From Basidiobolus meristosporus CBS 931.73 (lineage: Eukaryota > Basidiobolomycota > Basidiobolomycetes > Basidiobolales > Basidiobolaceae), in contig MCFE01000341.1 in assembly GCA_002104905.1 (NCBI GenBank), forward strand, positions 27,672 through 91,671: a DNA stretch of 64,000 bases, given 5' to 3'. The notes beneath the pieces are model-generated. The model did no database searches, was not told the origin of the DNA, and worked only from the letters and a program-made list of their open reading frames with translations. Numbering within the stretch: the first letter of the stretch is position 1; each line of letters opens with the position of its first letter. Both the position numbers and the translations under genes were made by a program. Positions 54,701 through 64,000 of this stretch are shown here, piece after piece.

Positions 54701-55653
54701 CACTTAAACAGACGAAATCAGATCTCTTCAGCAAGTTTGAGATGAAAGATCTTGGAAAATTGAGCTATTTTCTTGGAATTGAGGTCAAATTTGACATACC
54801 TACGCAGAAAATTGTGCTGAATCAGTCCAAGTACATCAGGGACATTCTTAGACGCTTCAAAATGGAAAATTGCAAACCTGCAGCAACCCCTATGGACAAT
54901 AACCTGAAATTAAGCAAATCTCAGCCAGTTATGGATGAAAACGGCTCAAATATGGACCAAAACTTTCCCTATCAATCAATGGTCGGTAGCCTAATGTACT
55001 TGATGGTGTCTACACGTCCAGATATTGCAGTAGCAGTTGGAATAGTCAGTCAATTCATGCAGAATTATGGATCAGATCAAATTGCAGCAGTTAAGCGAAT
55101 TTTCAGATATCTACAAGGTACCATAAATATGGTACTGGAATACTCTGGAGCAGCTAATAGGCGAAAATTTGATGGTTATAGTGATTCAGATTGGGGTACA
55201 GATCTGATTGACAGACGCTCTACCACAGGCTATGTATTTCTTTATGCTGGTGCAGCTATTACTTGGAATTGCAAGAAACAACCAACTGTGGCACTATCTA
55301 CAACTGAAGCCGAATATATGGCTGCATGTCAAGCAACTAAGGAGGCTATATGGCTACGAAAATTATTCAAAGACTTAGGTTTTAATTCAGGTGAACCAAC
55401 ATGTATTTACAAGGATAATCAAAGTTGTATTTCATTAGCTAGAAATCCTACTAATCATGCCAGAACTAAGCACATTGATATACAGCATCACTTTGTGAGG
55501 GAAGCTGTAGAAAATAACTTAGTAGAGCTGGTTTACTGCCCAACTGAGAAAATGGTGGCAGACATATTGACAAAACCACTAGCTAGGCCACAGTTTGAGA
55601 TCCTTAGAGAGAAATTGGGATTAAGAAATTATTTAGTTGAGGGGGAGTGTTGA
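51736..55653 (+). CDS. Copia gag-pol polyprotein, complete
   Basis: 1305 residues in one frame, no frameshift between Gag and Pol. Capsid-like Gag is residues 1-220 with GKNYRLWRIKMQIHL near 21-35. The CX2CX4HX4C zinc knuckle is C229, C232, H237, C242. Protease active site DSGA is at 283-286. The integrase zinc-binding residues are H418, H423, C452 and C455, and the core triad is D483, D546, E582 with 35 residues between the last two. The RT has LHQMDVKTAFLNG near 888-899 and YVDD at 976-979. RNase H shows YSDSDWG, ALSTTEAEYMA and YKDNQSC, and the C-terminal hallmark is ARTKHIDIQHHFVREA. The start is the first ATG after the PBS that opens the long frame; an earlier ATG inside the PBS stops after nine codons. 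The last Cys codon and the TGA stop are the first six bases of the 3' LTR. All catalytic residues are intact. More CpG is present here than in the decayed copies. Confidence 0.97.
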   Translation: MTSTSKQSNTNIFPVKERFDGKNYRLWRIKMQIHLEERKLWNIVTGKEVEPKGTAEDVEKFQEKERKAFNAICINVQDSFIGQIHASNTAKAAWESLEKIFRAKSVSSKLYLKRKFFNMRKKPDDDMLQLITRMETLAEELYSINAGVDDEEKILCLLCSLPDEYEPLILSFESREDNLTLDYVKGRLLHEELRRNDQAEKIEDNALFSSERHTEKKGKQQNRRKPGCCNYCKKPGHWARECKKKQADEKQKLEQANHITTDEQLFVTAQESASNRSNEWYIDSGASQHICGIKDWFSNLKTIPVRKVYLGDNSALEATASGSIQLNMSDNSGATTAKLTDVLYVPGIAKNLLSVSKATTQGLKFVFTKLSCSILSENGQKLASGIRDHNIYKLQCKIIVPEYVNIAETDETNWETWHRRLGHIGEQKMSQLVKNQLVLGLKYSIPIKLNVCKGCSYGKQARQRFKSSEGINTTEILAIVHSDICGPMRTLSFGAKRYFMTFIDDKTRYTWVYFLKTKDEALETFKHFKNMAETQTGCKLKVLRSDNGGEYCSKEFAKYYLSTGILQQTTVPHTPQQNGVAERANRTIVEMGRSMLHDKGMDYKFWAESVATAVYIKNRCPTTALRDSTPFEAYTGKKPDLQHLRIFGSDVFYHIPDKKRSKLEPKSRKGIFLGYCEGTKGYRVYDGEIQKLIKSRDVVFEENSHQKATEIIGQLPDDAINTNEEDTYQIQPEMEDTSTSSRSEQIIPVRRSTRIRNAPGSWWQTSNDHEEAYLALCAEPQNLEQAMQGPDATKWQQAMQEEYQSLIKAKTWELVDLPNGRKPIGCRWVYKIKITSNGAVDKYKARLVAKGYSQIQGLDFKETFAPVAKFNSIRTVLALAAVHSLDLHQMDVKTAFLNGDLQETIYMEQPEGFTDPKSPHKVCKLRKSLYGLKQAPRAWYNKIDTYLEEIGFSRSTADHSIYVKQLKKGVIILVLYVDDLIIATSDQEALKQTKSDLFSKFEMKDLGKLSYFLGIEVKFDIPTQKIVLNQSKYIRDILRRFKMENCKPAATPMDNNLKLSKSQPVMDENGSNMDQNFPYQSMVGSLMYLMVSTRPDIAVAVGIVSQFMQNYGSDQIAAVKRIFRYLQGTINMVLEYSGAANRRKFDGYSDSDWGTDLIDRRSTTGYVFLYAGAAITWNCKKQPTVALSTTEAEYMAACQATKEAIWLRKLFKDLGFNSGEPTCIYKDNQSCISLARNPTNHARTKHIDIQHHFVREAVENNLVELVYCPTEKMVADILTKPLARPQFEILREKLGLRNYLVEGEC
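55639..55647 (+). promoter_or_regulatory. Polypurine tract
   Basis: GAGGGGGAG directly before the 3' LTR, inside the last codons of the polyprotein. Primer site for plus-strand synthesis. Confidence 0.85.
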
Positions 55654-56016
55654 AATATTGGACTATTTGGTATCATTCAGCAGCTAAAAATTTACTTAAC
55701 AATTCTAGGCTAGTCTTAGTCACTGTAGGACTCATTTACTGCCTTTACTTTGCCACTTTCTCCAGATATATGATCTTATGATTATTCCCCTATAGTCAGG
55801 ATCAAATTAGCACTATTACCAAACATTATGTACTAACCCTGAAACTGTTACAGAATGCTCCTGAATATTGAGAAACCCTCCCTACTTGGTGTTGCAGCTG
55901 TATTACTTCTACAAAGGTATAAATACTGAGCTTCTTTATGAATAAACAACAGTTCAACTATTATCACTATTTCTTGATAAGTTCCTTATATCCAAATCAC
56001 TTCTTAAATTGCAACA
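55648..56016 (+). repeat. 3' LTR of the intact copia element
   Basis: 369 bases. One base differs from the 5' LTR. The AATAAA at 55,941-55,946 is the likely polyadenylation signal. Confidence 0.95.
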
Positions 56017-56021
56017 CTGCC

Positions 56022-57416
56022 AAAGTAACATTGGAATCTTTAAAGAGGAACTTTAGAGCAAAGTCAGTATCAAGCAAGCTTTATTTAAAACAAAAGTTCT
56101 TCAACATGGGCAAGAGGCCAGATGATCACAATCTACAGCTCATAACCAGATTGCAATACTTGTAAAAGAACATCAGAGTATTAATGCTGATGTAGATGAT
56201 GAAGAAAAAATGCTTGATTGCATTACAGCATACTAGATAAGTATGTGCCACACATACTGTGCTTCAAGAGCAGAGAAGAAAATCCAACCCAAGACCATTC
56301 CAAAAGAAGACTTCTCCATGAAGAACTCAGTTGCAATGCTGTATTCAGATCAGAAAGGCACTCAAGACAGAAGGGAAAGTAACAAGACCAAAGAAAACCT
56401 GCATGCTGTAACTACTGTAAGAATCCAGGACACTGGGCAAGAAGATGCAAGAAGAAACAAGCCAACAAAAAATAGACAATAGAGTATGCTAACCATATAG
56501 CTATAAATGAGCAGCTGCCTCTTACTTTACAAGTGAGAGCAAGTAAACAGAGTAACAAACTGTATAAATACTCCAGAGCATCATAGCACATTTGCAGTAC
56601 AAAGGAGAGGTTCAGAAGCTCAAACACTATTCTTGTTAGAAAGGTTTATCTGGGAGACAACTCTGCTCTGCAGTAACCTCTGTGGACCGTAACCTGATAT
56701 TGAGAAAATCTCAGCCTGTTATGAGTGAAAATAATTCAGATATGAACCAAATCTTTCCCTATCCCTGATGCATTTGAAGATGTCTACACTTTCAGATATA
56801 GCAGTGGCAGTGGGAATAGTCAGTCAGTTTATGCAAAATTATGATCAGATCAAATTAAAGCAGTTAAGCAGATTTTCAGATAATTACAAGGTACCATGAA
56901 TATGATACTGGTATACTCCAGAGCAGCTAATAGGCAAAAATATGATGCATAAAGTGATTTAGATCAGGGTAGGGATCTGATTGACAGATACTCTACACTG
57001 CAGGTGTATTTATATATGCTGGTGCAGCTATCACCTGATTGTTTGAAACAACCATCAATGGCACTCCCTACAACTGCAGCTGAGTATGTGGCTCCTTGTC
57101 AAGCAACTGAGGAGGCCATATACCTACAAAAGGTATTCATGGACTTAGGTTTTTGTTCAGATGAACCAACATGTATTTACAAGGATAATCAAAGCTGTAT
57201 CTCAAAGGCTAGGAGTTCTACTAATCATAACAGAACTAAGCACATAGAGATGCTAGCCCTTTTTGTGAGGGAAACAGTAGAAATAACTTAGTGGAGCTTT
57301 TTGACTGCCCATCTGATAAAATGGTGGCAGATATACTGACAAAACCACTAGCTAACCCACAGCTTGAAAATCTAAGAGAGAAATTAGGAATAAGACATCA
57401 TCTAGTTAAGGGGTAC
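56022..57416 (+). pseudogene. Old copia family II element: gag and pol remnant with internal deletion
   Basis: Resumes gag at the insertion site (FRAKSVSSKLYLKQKFFNMGKRPDD, knuckle CNYCKNPGHWARR with the last Cys lost), reaches the protease start (LGDNSAL near 56,655), then jumps at about 56,667 to the RT C-terminus (RNLILRKSQPVMSENNSDMNQ). RNase H follows with ALPTTAAEYVAPC and FCSDEPTCIYKDNQSCISKAR (57,004-57,291). About 2 kb covering integrase and the RT core is missing. It ends with TAAGGGGTAC before an LTR. The left half of this element is the fragment at 51,161. Confidence 0.8.
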
Positions 57417-57680
57417 TGTTGAAATATTGAGCTATTTGGTATCATTCTGCAGCTAAAGACTTACTTAACAACTCTGGATTAGTCTGGGTCACTGTAGGAA
57501 CCACTTGCAGATCTAGTCTTGCTGTTTTCTTTTGGATCTATGACTTTATGATTTTTCACCTATAGTCAGGATCATTTTAGGACTTTTATAAAACATTATG
57601 TATCAATCCTGAAACTGTATTAGTATGCTCCTGAATGTTGAGAAACTCTGTTTACTTAGTGTTATAGTTGTCCTACTTCT
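57417..57680 (+). repeat. 3' LTR of the old copia family II element, truncated
   Basis: Starts TGTTGAAATATTGAGC next to the coding end. It is cut off after about 264 bases and followed by a second LTR start at 57,692. Confidence 0.75.
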
Positions 57681-57691
57681 ATGTTTTGAAG

Positions 57692-58051
57692 TGTTGAGCT
57701 ATTTGGTATTATTCAGCAGCTAAAAATTTGCTTAAAAATTCTGGTCTAGTTTTGGTCACCTTTGGACTAGCTTACCACCCTAATTTTGCCATTTTCTTAA
57801 GATCTAAGATCCAATGATTGTACCCTTATAGTAAAGATCAAATTAGCACTTTTACCAAATATTATGTACTAAACCTGAAACTGTTACAGATTGCTCCTGA
57901 GTGTTGAGAAGCTCTCCTTGCTAGGTGTTGAAGTTGTATTATTTCTACAATGGTATAAATAGTGAGCTTTTCATGAATAAACTTCACTTCAACTTTTATC
58001 ATAATTTCTTGAAAAGTCCCTTATATCCAAATCACTTTGTAAATTGCAAAA
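57692..58051 (+). repeat. Copia family II LTR, second copy
   Basis: TGTTGAGCTATTTGG to TTGCAAAA, 360 bases, with TATAAATA near 57,953 and AATAAA near 57,977. No TSD seen. Confidence 0.75.
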
Positions 58052-58069
58052 ATGAGTATAGCAAACAAA

Positions 58070-58159
58070 GACAGTTAAAAAAATTGCATCCCTGATTTTA
58101 TAAAAAGCTTAGTCAATATGTTTCATCATGTGAATACAAAGGTAATCTTTCATTGGTTC
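58070..58159 (-). repeat. Small fragment of repeat X 3' region
   Basis: GACAGTTAAAAAAATTGCATCC and TTTCATTGGTTC match 24,696-24,785. Confidence 0.5.
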
Positions 58160-58340
58160 TGTTAAAATATTGGAATATTTGATATCATTCAGCAGCTAAA
58201 AATTTGCTTAACAGCTCTAAGCTTGTCTTGGTCACTGTAGTACTAATTTGCTGCCCCAACTTTGCCAGTTTCTTCAGATCTATGATCCAATGATCATTTC
58301 CCTATAGTCAAGATCAAATCAACAATTTTTACCAAGCATT
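58160..58340 (+). repeat. Copia family II LTR cut by the Harbinger insertion
   Basis: TGTTAAAATATTGG start. It runs to ACCAAGCATT, after which the Harbinger terminus begins. The last ATT is the likely 3-base target. Confidence 0.75.
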
Positions 58341-59080
58341 AGACTTGTTCCATTGTACCATGCCAGGGCGCGCAGCGCAATCCGCAGTTGTAAAGAACAA
58401 TCAGGCGCAATATTATAGCTACCAAAACGCAGGATTGTTCATGGATGATTTTTCACTATGCGGGATGATCTTGCACACTATGGCACAATCTGACACAATG
58501 AGGTTGGCACGGATGATTGTGCCAACTCATAATGTTTGCATCACGTGCGCAATCAGATACCGCTATTATGGCAGGTAAAATCCAGTATTTGGATATGTTT
58601 CTTTAATGTAAATGGAAATAAATGTGTATTGCACTATAAACTACACTGATACTTACCATTTTGGTTACCCTCACTCAAATTGGATGGTATCTCAGTAGTT
58701 AATTGGTCCAAAAGTATCCTGAAGCTGGCAGCCCCCAATTGGCTCATGGATTACTAAACAAGCTACGTGATTTGCCATCAAATATCCCATTTTGCACATT
58801 GAGCAAGTAAATCCCTGATCCTAGTGATTGGACAAGGTGTCATAACTAGCACGCAAGCAATCAGGTAGGTGCAAAACAGATCCAATAGCTGCACTGGTAT
58901 TACAGATGATATATATATGCAGGGTGTTTATTTATAGGGGTTCTGTCTCAAATGTGAGACAACCTTGATGTTACTTATATCAAAAATTTGATGATCACTG
59001 ATTTGCAATGGCTCAATTTGGATTGCAAAAAAAAGGGTTGTTGGGATCATTACAAATGTGAGCAATTCAAATCAATTGCA

Positions 59081-60169
59081 TTATCTTCTGGGTTTTTTTC
59101 TCACAGGGATTACTACTGAAGCATTTGGTAGTGACTCACTTTGCACACCTATACTACTTCCTGGCTGACTATCATCTTGGCTACTTGTGTATTTGTAGTC
59201 AGTATTTTGCCTCCTAGTTGATGAGTGCAATGCTGCAGCTTGGCCATGCTGAATTGCTCCAACTGAACCAACTGAATGAGCCTGTAGTGCCATGCGCTGC
59301 CGTGTTCTTTTACTTGCCAAGGGCTCTAGTGGTTGAGGCACTTCATGCTGGTCATCATCAGTCAGTTCACCAGAAGTAACTTGCTGATGGTCAGGCAAAA
59401 TGGCACGCGCAGGCATGCCTTGACGTGTTGAGATGGCCCTTGGCTGAGTTTGATGTGATGCTGCATGTTGACGTGACTTTGTCCGCTCCAATGGACTTGT
59501 GTCTAAATGAGCAGTTTGGCAAGTTCTCATAGTTTTGCTCTGAAGCACGCGTGTTGACTCAATGCGTGGCGTTCTGGTAAAGGGTGTTGGCGTGGTCTGG
59601 ACTGACATGCACCGGCGTGCTGTGGTTGCAAGAGATGGTAGGGAATCCAGCAAGGTGTGCTGGCGCACTCTGGACTATGTTGCTTGCAGTCTGTATTCTT
59701 CCTCCTGAAGCTCACCATCTGATTCCTCAAGGTATTCACTTACCCTCTGTCTGATACTTTGGAGCTGTTGCCTGGATGAGTCCTGTGTATATTGCTCTCG
59801 GAAGCCACTTAGCTCTACTAATATATCACGCAGTACATTAGTCATTTGAGGCAAAAACTCATACAAAATCTCTTTGGTTCCCAAAGTTGAGGCACAAACA
59901 GATGCATCTGGCCTGTACTGTGCAAATTGAGTGCAAAATTGTTCCCGCGCGGCTTCTTTGTCAAATCCCCTCACTATCAGCTCATTCTTGATTTCAATAC
60001 TTGTCTTGTTATATATCTTTTTACATACATTGGCCGGCATCTTGATGTAGAACTCATGCCACAGCTTTCTACTCAAGTTCTTCCATCTATGTTGACTCTC
60101 TGAGGTATCTAGTTCTGCTAGATTAATCAGTAGTTCCCAAATATCTGTATGAAGGCTCATCATAGACAC
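59081..60169 (-). pseudogene. Harbinger accessory ORF2, one stop from intact
   Basis: 363 codons in one frame with a single TAG (complement of 59,675-59,677). The N-terminal 165 residues include WELLINLAELDTSESQHRWKNL, LWHEFYIKMP and KNELIVRGFDKEAAREQF, helical and Trp-containing, which would fit the Myb/SANT-like DNA-binding ORF that Harbinger elements carry (family knowledge; the match here is not certain). The C-terminal half is Ser/Thr/Gln-rich and low complexity, ending in the basic RKKPRR, a possible nuclear signal. It lies divergent from the transposase. A decayed copy is at 34,437-35,515. Confidence 0.65.
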
Positions 60170-60669
60170 TTAGGCCATACTAAAATCATTTGGCAAGAAC
60201 TCAAATGGATCCAACATCAACTTTTGCGGTCCAGACCACGCTTGTGAGCTGGGGGATGGGTTTTGTCTGGGTTATACTAAAGATGAGTTGAGGCTTGGTA
60301 TGGGGACCATAGCAACGGATTTGGATACTTATACAGCAGTATATTGGCATCAACCTGGTCTTATATGAAATATACACAAAAACTCATGTGATTGTTAAAT
60401 TTTCCATATATTATGCATGATGCATCTTGGATTGTGTTGACATGGATCAGATCACATCAATTGCAGATTTCCTATTTGATTATAGACCTATGATTAAAGC
60501 ATCAATAAAAGTACCAAGGCATTGTTTGCGGATGATTTTTGCAACATAATGATGGGATACATGGCAATTGATGGAGATTTAACCATAATGTATTACAAAT
60601 CAGATAAATAATGCGGATCACGCCAAATCAATTCAAACTGCCTCCATACAATCATCCACCAATTTTGAT
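60170..60669. promoter_or_regulatory. Divergent intergenic spacer of the Harbinger transposon
   Basis: About 500 non-coding bases between the two opposed ORFs, conserved in the copy at 35,160-35,510. By position it should hold both promoters. No specific box identified with confidence. Confidence 0.4.
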
Positions 60670-61002
60670 ATGACTTACTCATCTGAATGGTCTTTTCTCA
60701 TCAATCCCATCACCACCACTGAATTTCCTTTTGACACACTAGAGGAGATCTATTCCAAGTACTGCGGACCATCAACCCCAATCTACTCAAGGAGAACCCT
60801 TGTCAAGCTTCTCTGCTATTACAAGAACTATTGCCCTACAAGGTTTCATCCCACCATCCATGGCAACAAAAGTCCTAGAAGCTTTCATTCCCAGCAGACA
60901 GCAATGGAGAACCACCTTGCAGAGGGTATGAATGACTTAGAGCAACCTTGGAATAATAGGTTCAGAAGCTCCAATAGACTTCCATATCCCAGAGTGTTCA
61001 GC
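60670..61002 (+). pseudogene. Harbinger transposase, N-terminal part
   Basis: Frame from ATG 60,670: SEWSFLINPITTTEFPFDTLEEIYSKYCGPSTPIYSRRTL and so on to LPYPRVFS, where gypsy 2 interrupts. The homologous copy continues at 20,057 with NRFHIRHLLDTFPVR into the DDE domain. The open frame runs on into the gypsy LTR by chance until 61,074. No stop in the transposase part itself. Confidence 0.7.
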
Positions 61003-61369
61003 TGTTACAAGTCTTGGTACAAGAGTTGTAGAGGAATAGGGAGTTTAGCTAGTATTGTATTCACTAAAACTTGAACTGATTTTTATTGAGGTTCCAGCAG
61101 CTCCTTATATACATTTTGCCAGATCAATTGCTGACTAATTGTAATTCCTAATGTAGGTTGTGGCTGATGACTCATTTGATTGCATCATCATCACCCAATA
61201 AGATCCTACTTAATATATCTATTTCTGTCAGATAAGGATCTGCTGATTCATTTGCTGACTAATGCTACTGATTTCATAGATAATACTGATATACTGATAA
61301 CCTAAACATATACTAATTGATTTGACTAAAACTGATCTAACTTAAACATTCAAGCGGCAGATCATAACA
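61003..61369 (-). repeat. 3' LTR of gypsy 2
   Basis: 367 bases, TGTTACAAGTC left edge and GATCATAACA right edge. Same length as in gypsy 3. Confidence 0.9.
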
Positions 61370-61376
61370 TTCTCCC

Positions 61377-64000
61377 CTACCAAAGTTGAGAGGGTTCTCC
61401 TGAATCTCTTTTCTTGTGATACCAATATCTTGATGGTTCAGTATTATCAGCAAGTCTTGCAAGCTTGAGTCTGTCCCTATGCACTAAGTCTTCCCGGATA
61501 TTACCTTGTTTGTCCACCAGTTGGTAAGTTGCAAATGGACATTCTCTGATGATCTTGAATGGTCCTGTCCATTGTGGCTCAAACTTCTTCCGAGTGTTGT
61601 TTCTTAGCAATACAAAGTTCCCAACTGTCAATGCTTCTGGTGCTATAGTCTTATCAAATCTCTGCTTCATCTTTTCTGCGCTTTGAGATACTTTGGTCTG
61701 TGCCTCTTGACGTCTTTGTTCCAGTTGCTGGTGTCTACTTGGCTGACTGAGTCCATCTTCTAAGGTGTCTGTAAGTTTTGGTTGTGTGAGATCTCCTGGA
61801 ATCCTTGGTTCACATCCATAAACTAAGTAAAATGGTGATTGCTGGGTGGTGTTGTGTACTCTGACTCTGCATGCAAAGAGTGCTTGGTCTATATACTCAT
61901 CCCATCTACTGACAACTCCATTTGCATACTTGGTCAGCATTTTTCCAAATAATCCATTGAACCGCTCAGTGACTCCATTAGTTCTGGGGTGATATGCTGA
62001 GGTTTTCAAGTGTCTGATCTGCTGCATTTCCAGGTAAGCCTCCAATGTCTTTGCCATAAAGTTTGCACCTCTATCAGATAAGATCTCCACAGGGCATCCA
62101 AACTTTATCAGGATCTCATGGTAAATGAAACTTGCAACTTCTTGTTCACTGGCTATTGGTACAGCTTTAGCAACAGGCCATTTAGTGCCATGGTCAATTG
62201 CTACTAGGATCCAACGGTTGCATTTCCTGGTAGTTGGCAGTCTTCCAATAAAGTCAATTCCCCATCTCTCAAATGGTCTTACAGGCTCCAAAGGGAAGAG
62301 TTCGGCAATTCTTTGTGGCTGGCCTTGATTGATTTGGCAGTTAGGGCATGTTTTTACTAGCTTCTCAATGTCTTGTTTCATTCTGGGCCGCCATGCTCTG
62401 GCTTTTACAAGGCTATAGGTTCCTTCAATCCCAGGATGTCCATATCCATTGTGTAGCTTATGTATTAAATCCAGGCAAGCAACATAAGGACAATAGGCAA
62501 TAGGGCTTCCATCAACAATTCGGTAGAGTGTTTCATTCTGTACAACAAATTTGCTGGCTTCATCACGGATTATCTTCTTGATATCTTCATCCACCTCATT
62601 AGGAATGGCTTGGTCCTCCAAGTACTTTGGTAATAGGCTAGGCCAGTCTGATTCATGCACCAAGTTGAGTTGTGCAACTTGATCTAATCTTGATAAGGCA
62701 TCAGCAACTGTGTTGTTTTTTCCAGGACAGTAGACAATCTCCAGGTCAAATTGCTGAATGTATTCACTCCATCTTGTCATTCTTCTAGAGAGTACCTTCT
62801 GAATAAATATATACTTGAGGGAGGCATGATCAGTCTTCACAGTGCATTTGACTCCTTCAATATAGCATCTCCATGTTTTCAAACAGTGTATTATAGCAAG
62901 CATCTCCTTCTCATGGACTGGATAGTTTTGTTCCGCTGAGTTCAGTTTCTTGGATTCAAAGGCAACAGGGTAGTCCTTTCCCTCGTGTTCTTGGCTCAGC
63001 ACTCCACCAATTGCATAATCTGAAGCATCTGTGCATAGAGTGAACTCTTTTCTGAAGTCTGGTATTCTTAAGCTTGGCAACTTAGCAAGTTCATTCTTTA
63101 GCATCTGGAAGGCAGTCTCACAAGCTATGTCCCACTTGTAGGTATTGTCTTTCTTGAGGATATCAGTTAAAGGGGCTGCAATACTTGCAAATGACTTGAC
63201 AAATCTCCGATAATAGGAAACCATTCCAAGGAAGGATCTGAGTTCTGATATGCTATGCGGCTGCTTCAAATTCTTGATTACTTCCACCTTCTTGGGGTCT
63301 AAGGTTACTCCTGTGCTAGTCACTATGTGTCCCAGATATTCTACGTGTTCCTTGAAGAATTCACACTTGGCTAGCTTGCCATATAGCTTGTTCTCTCTTA
63401 GTTTCTTCAAGACCTTTTCAATGTGTACCATGTGATCCTTTTCTGTCTTGCTGTATATCAATATGTCATCCAGGTAGATTATCACAAACTTGTCTAAGTA
63501 CTCCTGAAAGACAGTCTGCATCAGCGTCATGAATGTTGCAGGGGCATTGGTGAGGCCAAAACTCATGACTAAGTACTTGTAATGTCCATATCTGGTCCTG
63601 AATGCTGTCTTAGGGATATCTTCTGGTTTCACCCTAATCTGGTTGTATCCTGACATGAGGTCAATCTTGCTGAAAATAGTGGCTCCATTAAGTTGGTCCA
63701 AAAGCTCATCAATCCAAGGTATGGGGTACTTATTCTTGACGGTAACTGAGTTCAGGGCTCTGTAGTCAATGCACATCCTAAGTGTTCCATCCTTCTTTTT
63801 CACAAAAAGCACTGGTGCTCCCCAGGGTGACTTGCTGGGCCTGATGTATCCTTGCTCCAATAGCTGATCAATTTGTCTCTTCATTTCCTCCAATTCCAAT
63901 GGACTCATTCTGTAAGGTGTCTTGCTCACTGGAGGGCTATCTCCTGTGTCAATGGCATGATCCACATCTCTGACTGGTGGTAGGCTTACAAGCTCATCTG
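61377..64000 (-). CDS. Gypsy 2 pol polyprotein, 5' end outside the window
   Basis: At least 874 codons without a stop. The frame stays open to the window edge ([19 protein letters not shown]), so the start is not here. Counting from the Val-Asp-His at 63,965: RT with [13 protein letters not shown] (48-60), [13 protein letters not shown] (100-112) and YLDD (164-167). RNase H has [23 protein letters not shown] and ADALSR. The integrase zinc finger is HNGYGHPGI...CPNC, and the core has [18 protein letters not shown] and NGVTERFNG, so Asp, Asp and Glu are all present. The C-terminal part has [21 protein letters not shown] see no chromodomain. Functional-looking and probably young. Gag and protease lie outside the window. 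Confidence 0.92.
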   Translation of the reverse strand, partial: DELVSLPPVRDVDHAIDTGDSPPVSKTPYRMSPLELEEMKRQIDQLLEQGYIRPSKSPWGAPVLFVKKKDGTLRMCIDYRALNSVTVKNKYPIPWIDELLDQLNGATIFSKIDLMSGYNQIRVKPEDIPKTAFRTRYGHYKYLVMSFGLTNAPATFMTLMQTVFQEYLDKFVIIYLDDILIYSKTEKDHMVHIEKVLKKLRENKLYGKLAKCEFFKEHVEYLGHIVTSTGVTLDPKKVEVIKNLKQPHSISELRSFLGMVSYYRRFVKSFASIAAPLTDILKKDNTYKWDIACETAFQMLKNELAKLPSLRIPDFRKEFTLCTDASDYAIGGVLSQEHEGKDYPVAFESKKLNSAEQNYPVHEKEMLAIIHCLKTWRCYIEGVKCTVKTDHASLKYIFIQKVLSRRMTRWSEYIQQFDLEIVYCPGKNNTVADALSRLDQVAQLNLVHESDWPSLLPKYLEDQAIPNEVDEDIKKIIRDEASKFVVQNETLYRIVDGSPIAYCPYVACLDLIHKLHNGYGHPGIEGTYSLVKARAWRPRMKQDIEKLVKTCPNCQINQGQPQRIAELFPLEPVRPFERWGIDFIGRLPTTRKCNRWILVAIDHGTKWPVAKAVPIASEQEVASFIYHEILIKFGCPVEILSDRGANFMAKTLEAYLEMQQIRHLKTSAYHPRTNGVTERFNGLFGKMLTKYANGVVSRWDEYIDQALFACRVRVHNTTQQSPFYLVYGCEPRIPGDLTQPKLTDTLEDGLSQPSRHQQLEQRRQEAQTKVSQSAEKMKQRFDKTIAPEALTVGNFVLLRNNTRKKFEPQWTGPFKIIRECPFATYQLVDKQGNIREDLVHRDRLKLARLADNTEPSRYWYHKKRDSGEPSQLW

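Larger units (their letters stand above)
51331..56016 (+). mobile_element. Intact Ty1/copia element, family II
   Basis: LTRs 51,331-51,699 and 55,648-56,016 (369 bases each, one mismatch seen: CTTAGTG versus CTTGGTG). TSD CTGCC at 51,326-51,330 and 56,017-56,021. PBS 51,700-51,712, one uninterrupted polyprotein frame, purine tract 55,639-55,647. Ends are TGTTG...CAACA. Every feature needed for autonomous movement is visible, so it is very young and possibly still active. It inserted into gag of an older copy of its own family. Confidence 0.95.
58341..61002 (+). mobile_element. PIF/Harbinger transposon, left part
   Basis: Left terminus AGACTTGTTCCATTG at 58,341 after ATT (58,338-58,340). It contains an accessory ORF on the minus strand (59,081-60,169) and the start of the transposase on the plus strand (60,670-61,002). 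It is then interrupted by gypsy 2 at 61,003. The rest should lie beyond gypsy 2, outside the window. The piece at 19,818-20,799 shows what the missing right part looks like. CpG is less depleted here, suggesting a younger copy. Confidence 0.8.
61003..64000 (-). mobile_element. Ty3/gypsy element 2, young, runs off the right edge
   Basis: Minus-strand gypsy of the same family as gypsy 3. 3' LTR 61,003-61,369, purine tract complementary to 61,370-61,378, and an open pol from 61,377 to the window end. Left target is probably TCAGC (60,998-61,002). It interrupts the Harbinger transposase frame. Confidence 0.9.

Noticed and set aside
58345-58578. 77-codon frame at the left end of the Harbinger transposon
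   Set aside because: It starts inside the terminal repeat and has no similarity to transposase or ORF2. Probably chance.
1-64000. CRISPR arrays, tRNA or rRNA genes, bacterial-type defence systems
   Set aside because: No regularly spaced short repeats, no tRNA cloverleaf or rRNA sequence seen. tRNA-like strings are primer-binding sites of 13-17 bases only.

Overview
This window reads as a transposable-element graveyard from a eukaryote, most likely a filamentous fungus. The element mix (Ty1/copia, Ty3/gypsy and PIF/Harbinger), the small non-autonomous foldback elements and the FVDD-type gypsy reverse transcriptase suggest Basidiomycota, but that rank is inference. I found no host gene, tRNA, rRNA or CRISPR array that I could defend. 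Almost every base I could place belongs to a mobile element. Most copies carry stops and frameshifts and are strongly CpG-poor.

Layout. 1-744 is unassigned and starts GC-rich. 745-24,617 is a deeply nested block of copia 'family I' elements. An old plus-strand copy (called D) was hit by solo LTRs, by minus-strand elements B and C, and by foldback elements. Element A (3267-7946, TSD TAAGT) landed inside the 3' LTR of B. B and C share the same insertion context and the same disabling lesions, so they look like a tandem segmental duplication. 24,613-41,000 holds three degraded copies of an unrecognised multi-copy protein gene (called X), a decayed plus-strand gypsy (26,737-32,024), a Harbinger ORF2 fragment and decayed gypsy and copia pieces. 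41,868-48,850 is a minus-strand gypsy array sharing LTRs, itself hit by a copia solo LTR and a foldback element. 49,641-58,340 contains copia fragments, a chimeric copia-gypsy LTR structure and one intact, very young copia 'family II' element (51,331-56,016). This has a complete 1305-residue polyprotein, LTRs with one mismatch, and a 5-bp TSD. 58,341-61,002 is the left part of an autonomous Harbinger transposon, cut by a young gypsy whose open pol runs off the right edge.

How the parts relate. The foldback elements (731-734 bp, 3-bp TSDs) share terminal sequence with the Harbinger transposon and are probably mobilised by its transposase. Both copia families carry a primer-binding site complementary to the anticodon arm of initiator tRNA-Met, the half-tRNA priming known from Drosophila copia. 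The gypsy family uses a different site that starts with TGG. Coordinates of LTRs and TSDs were read by eye from direct base comparison. Identity statements are hand counts, not alignments.
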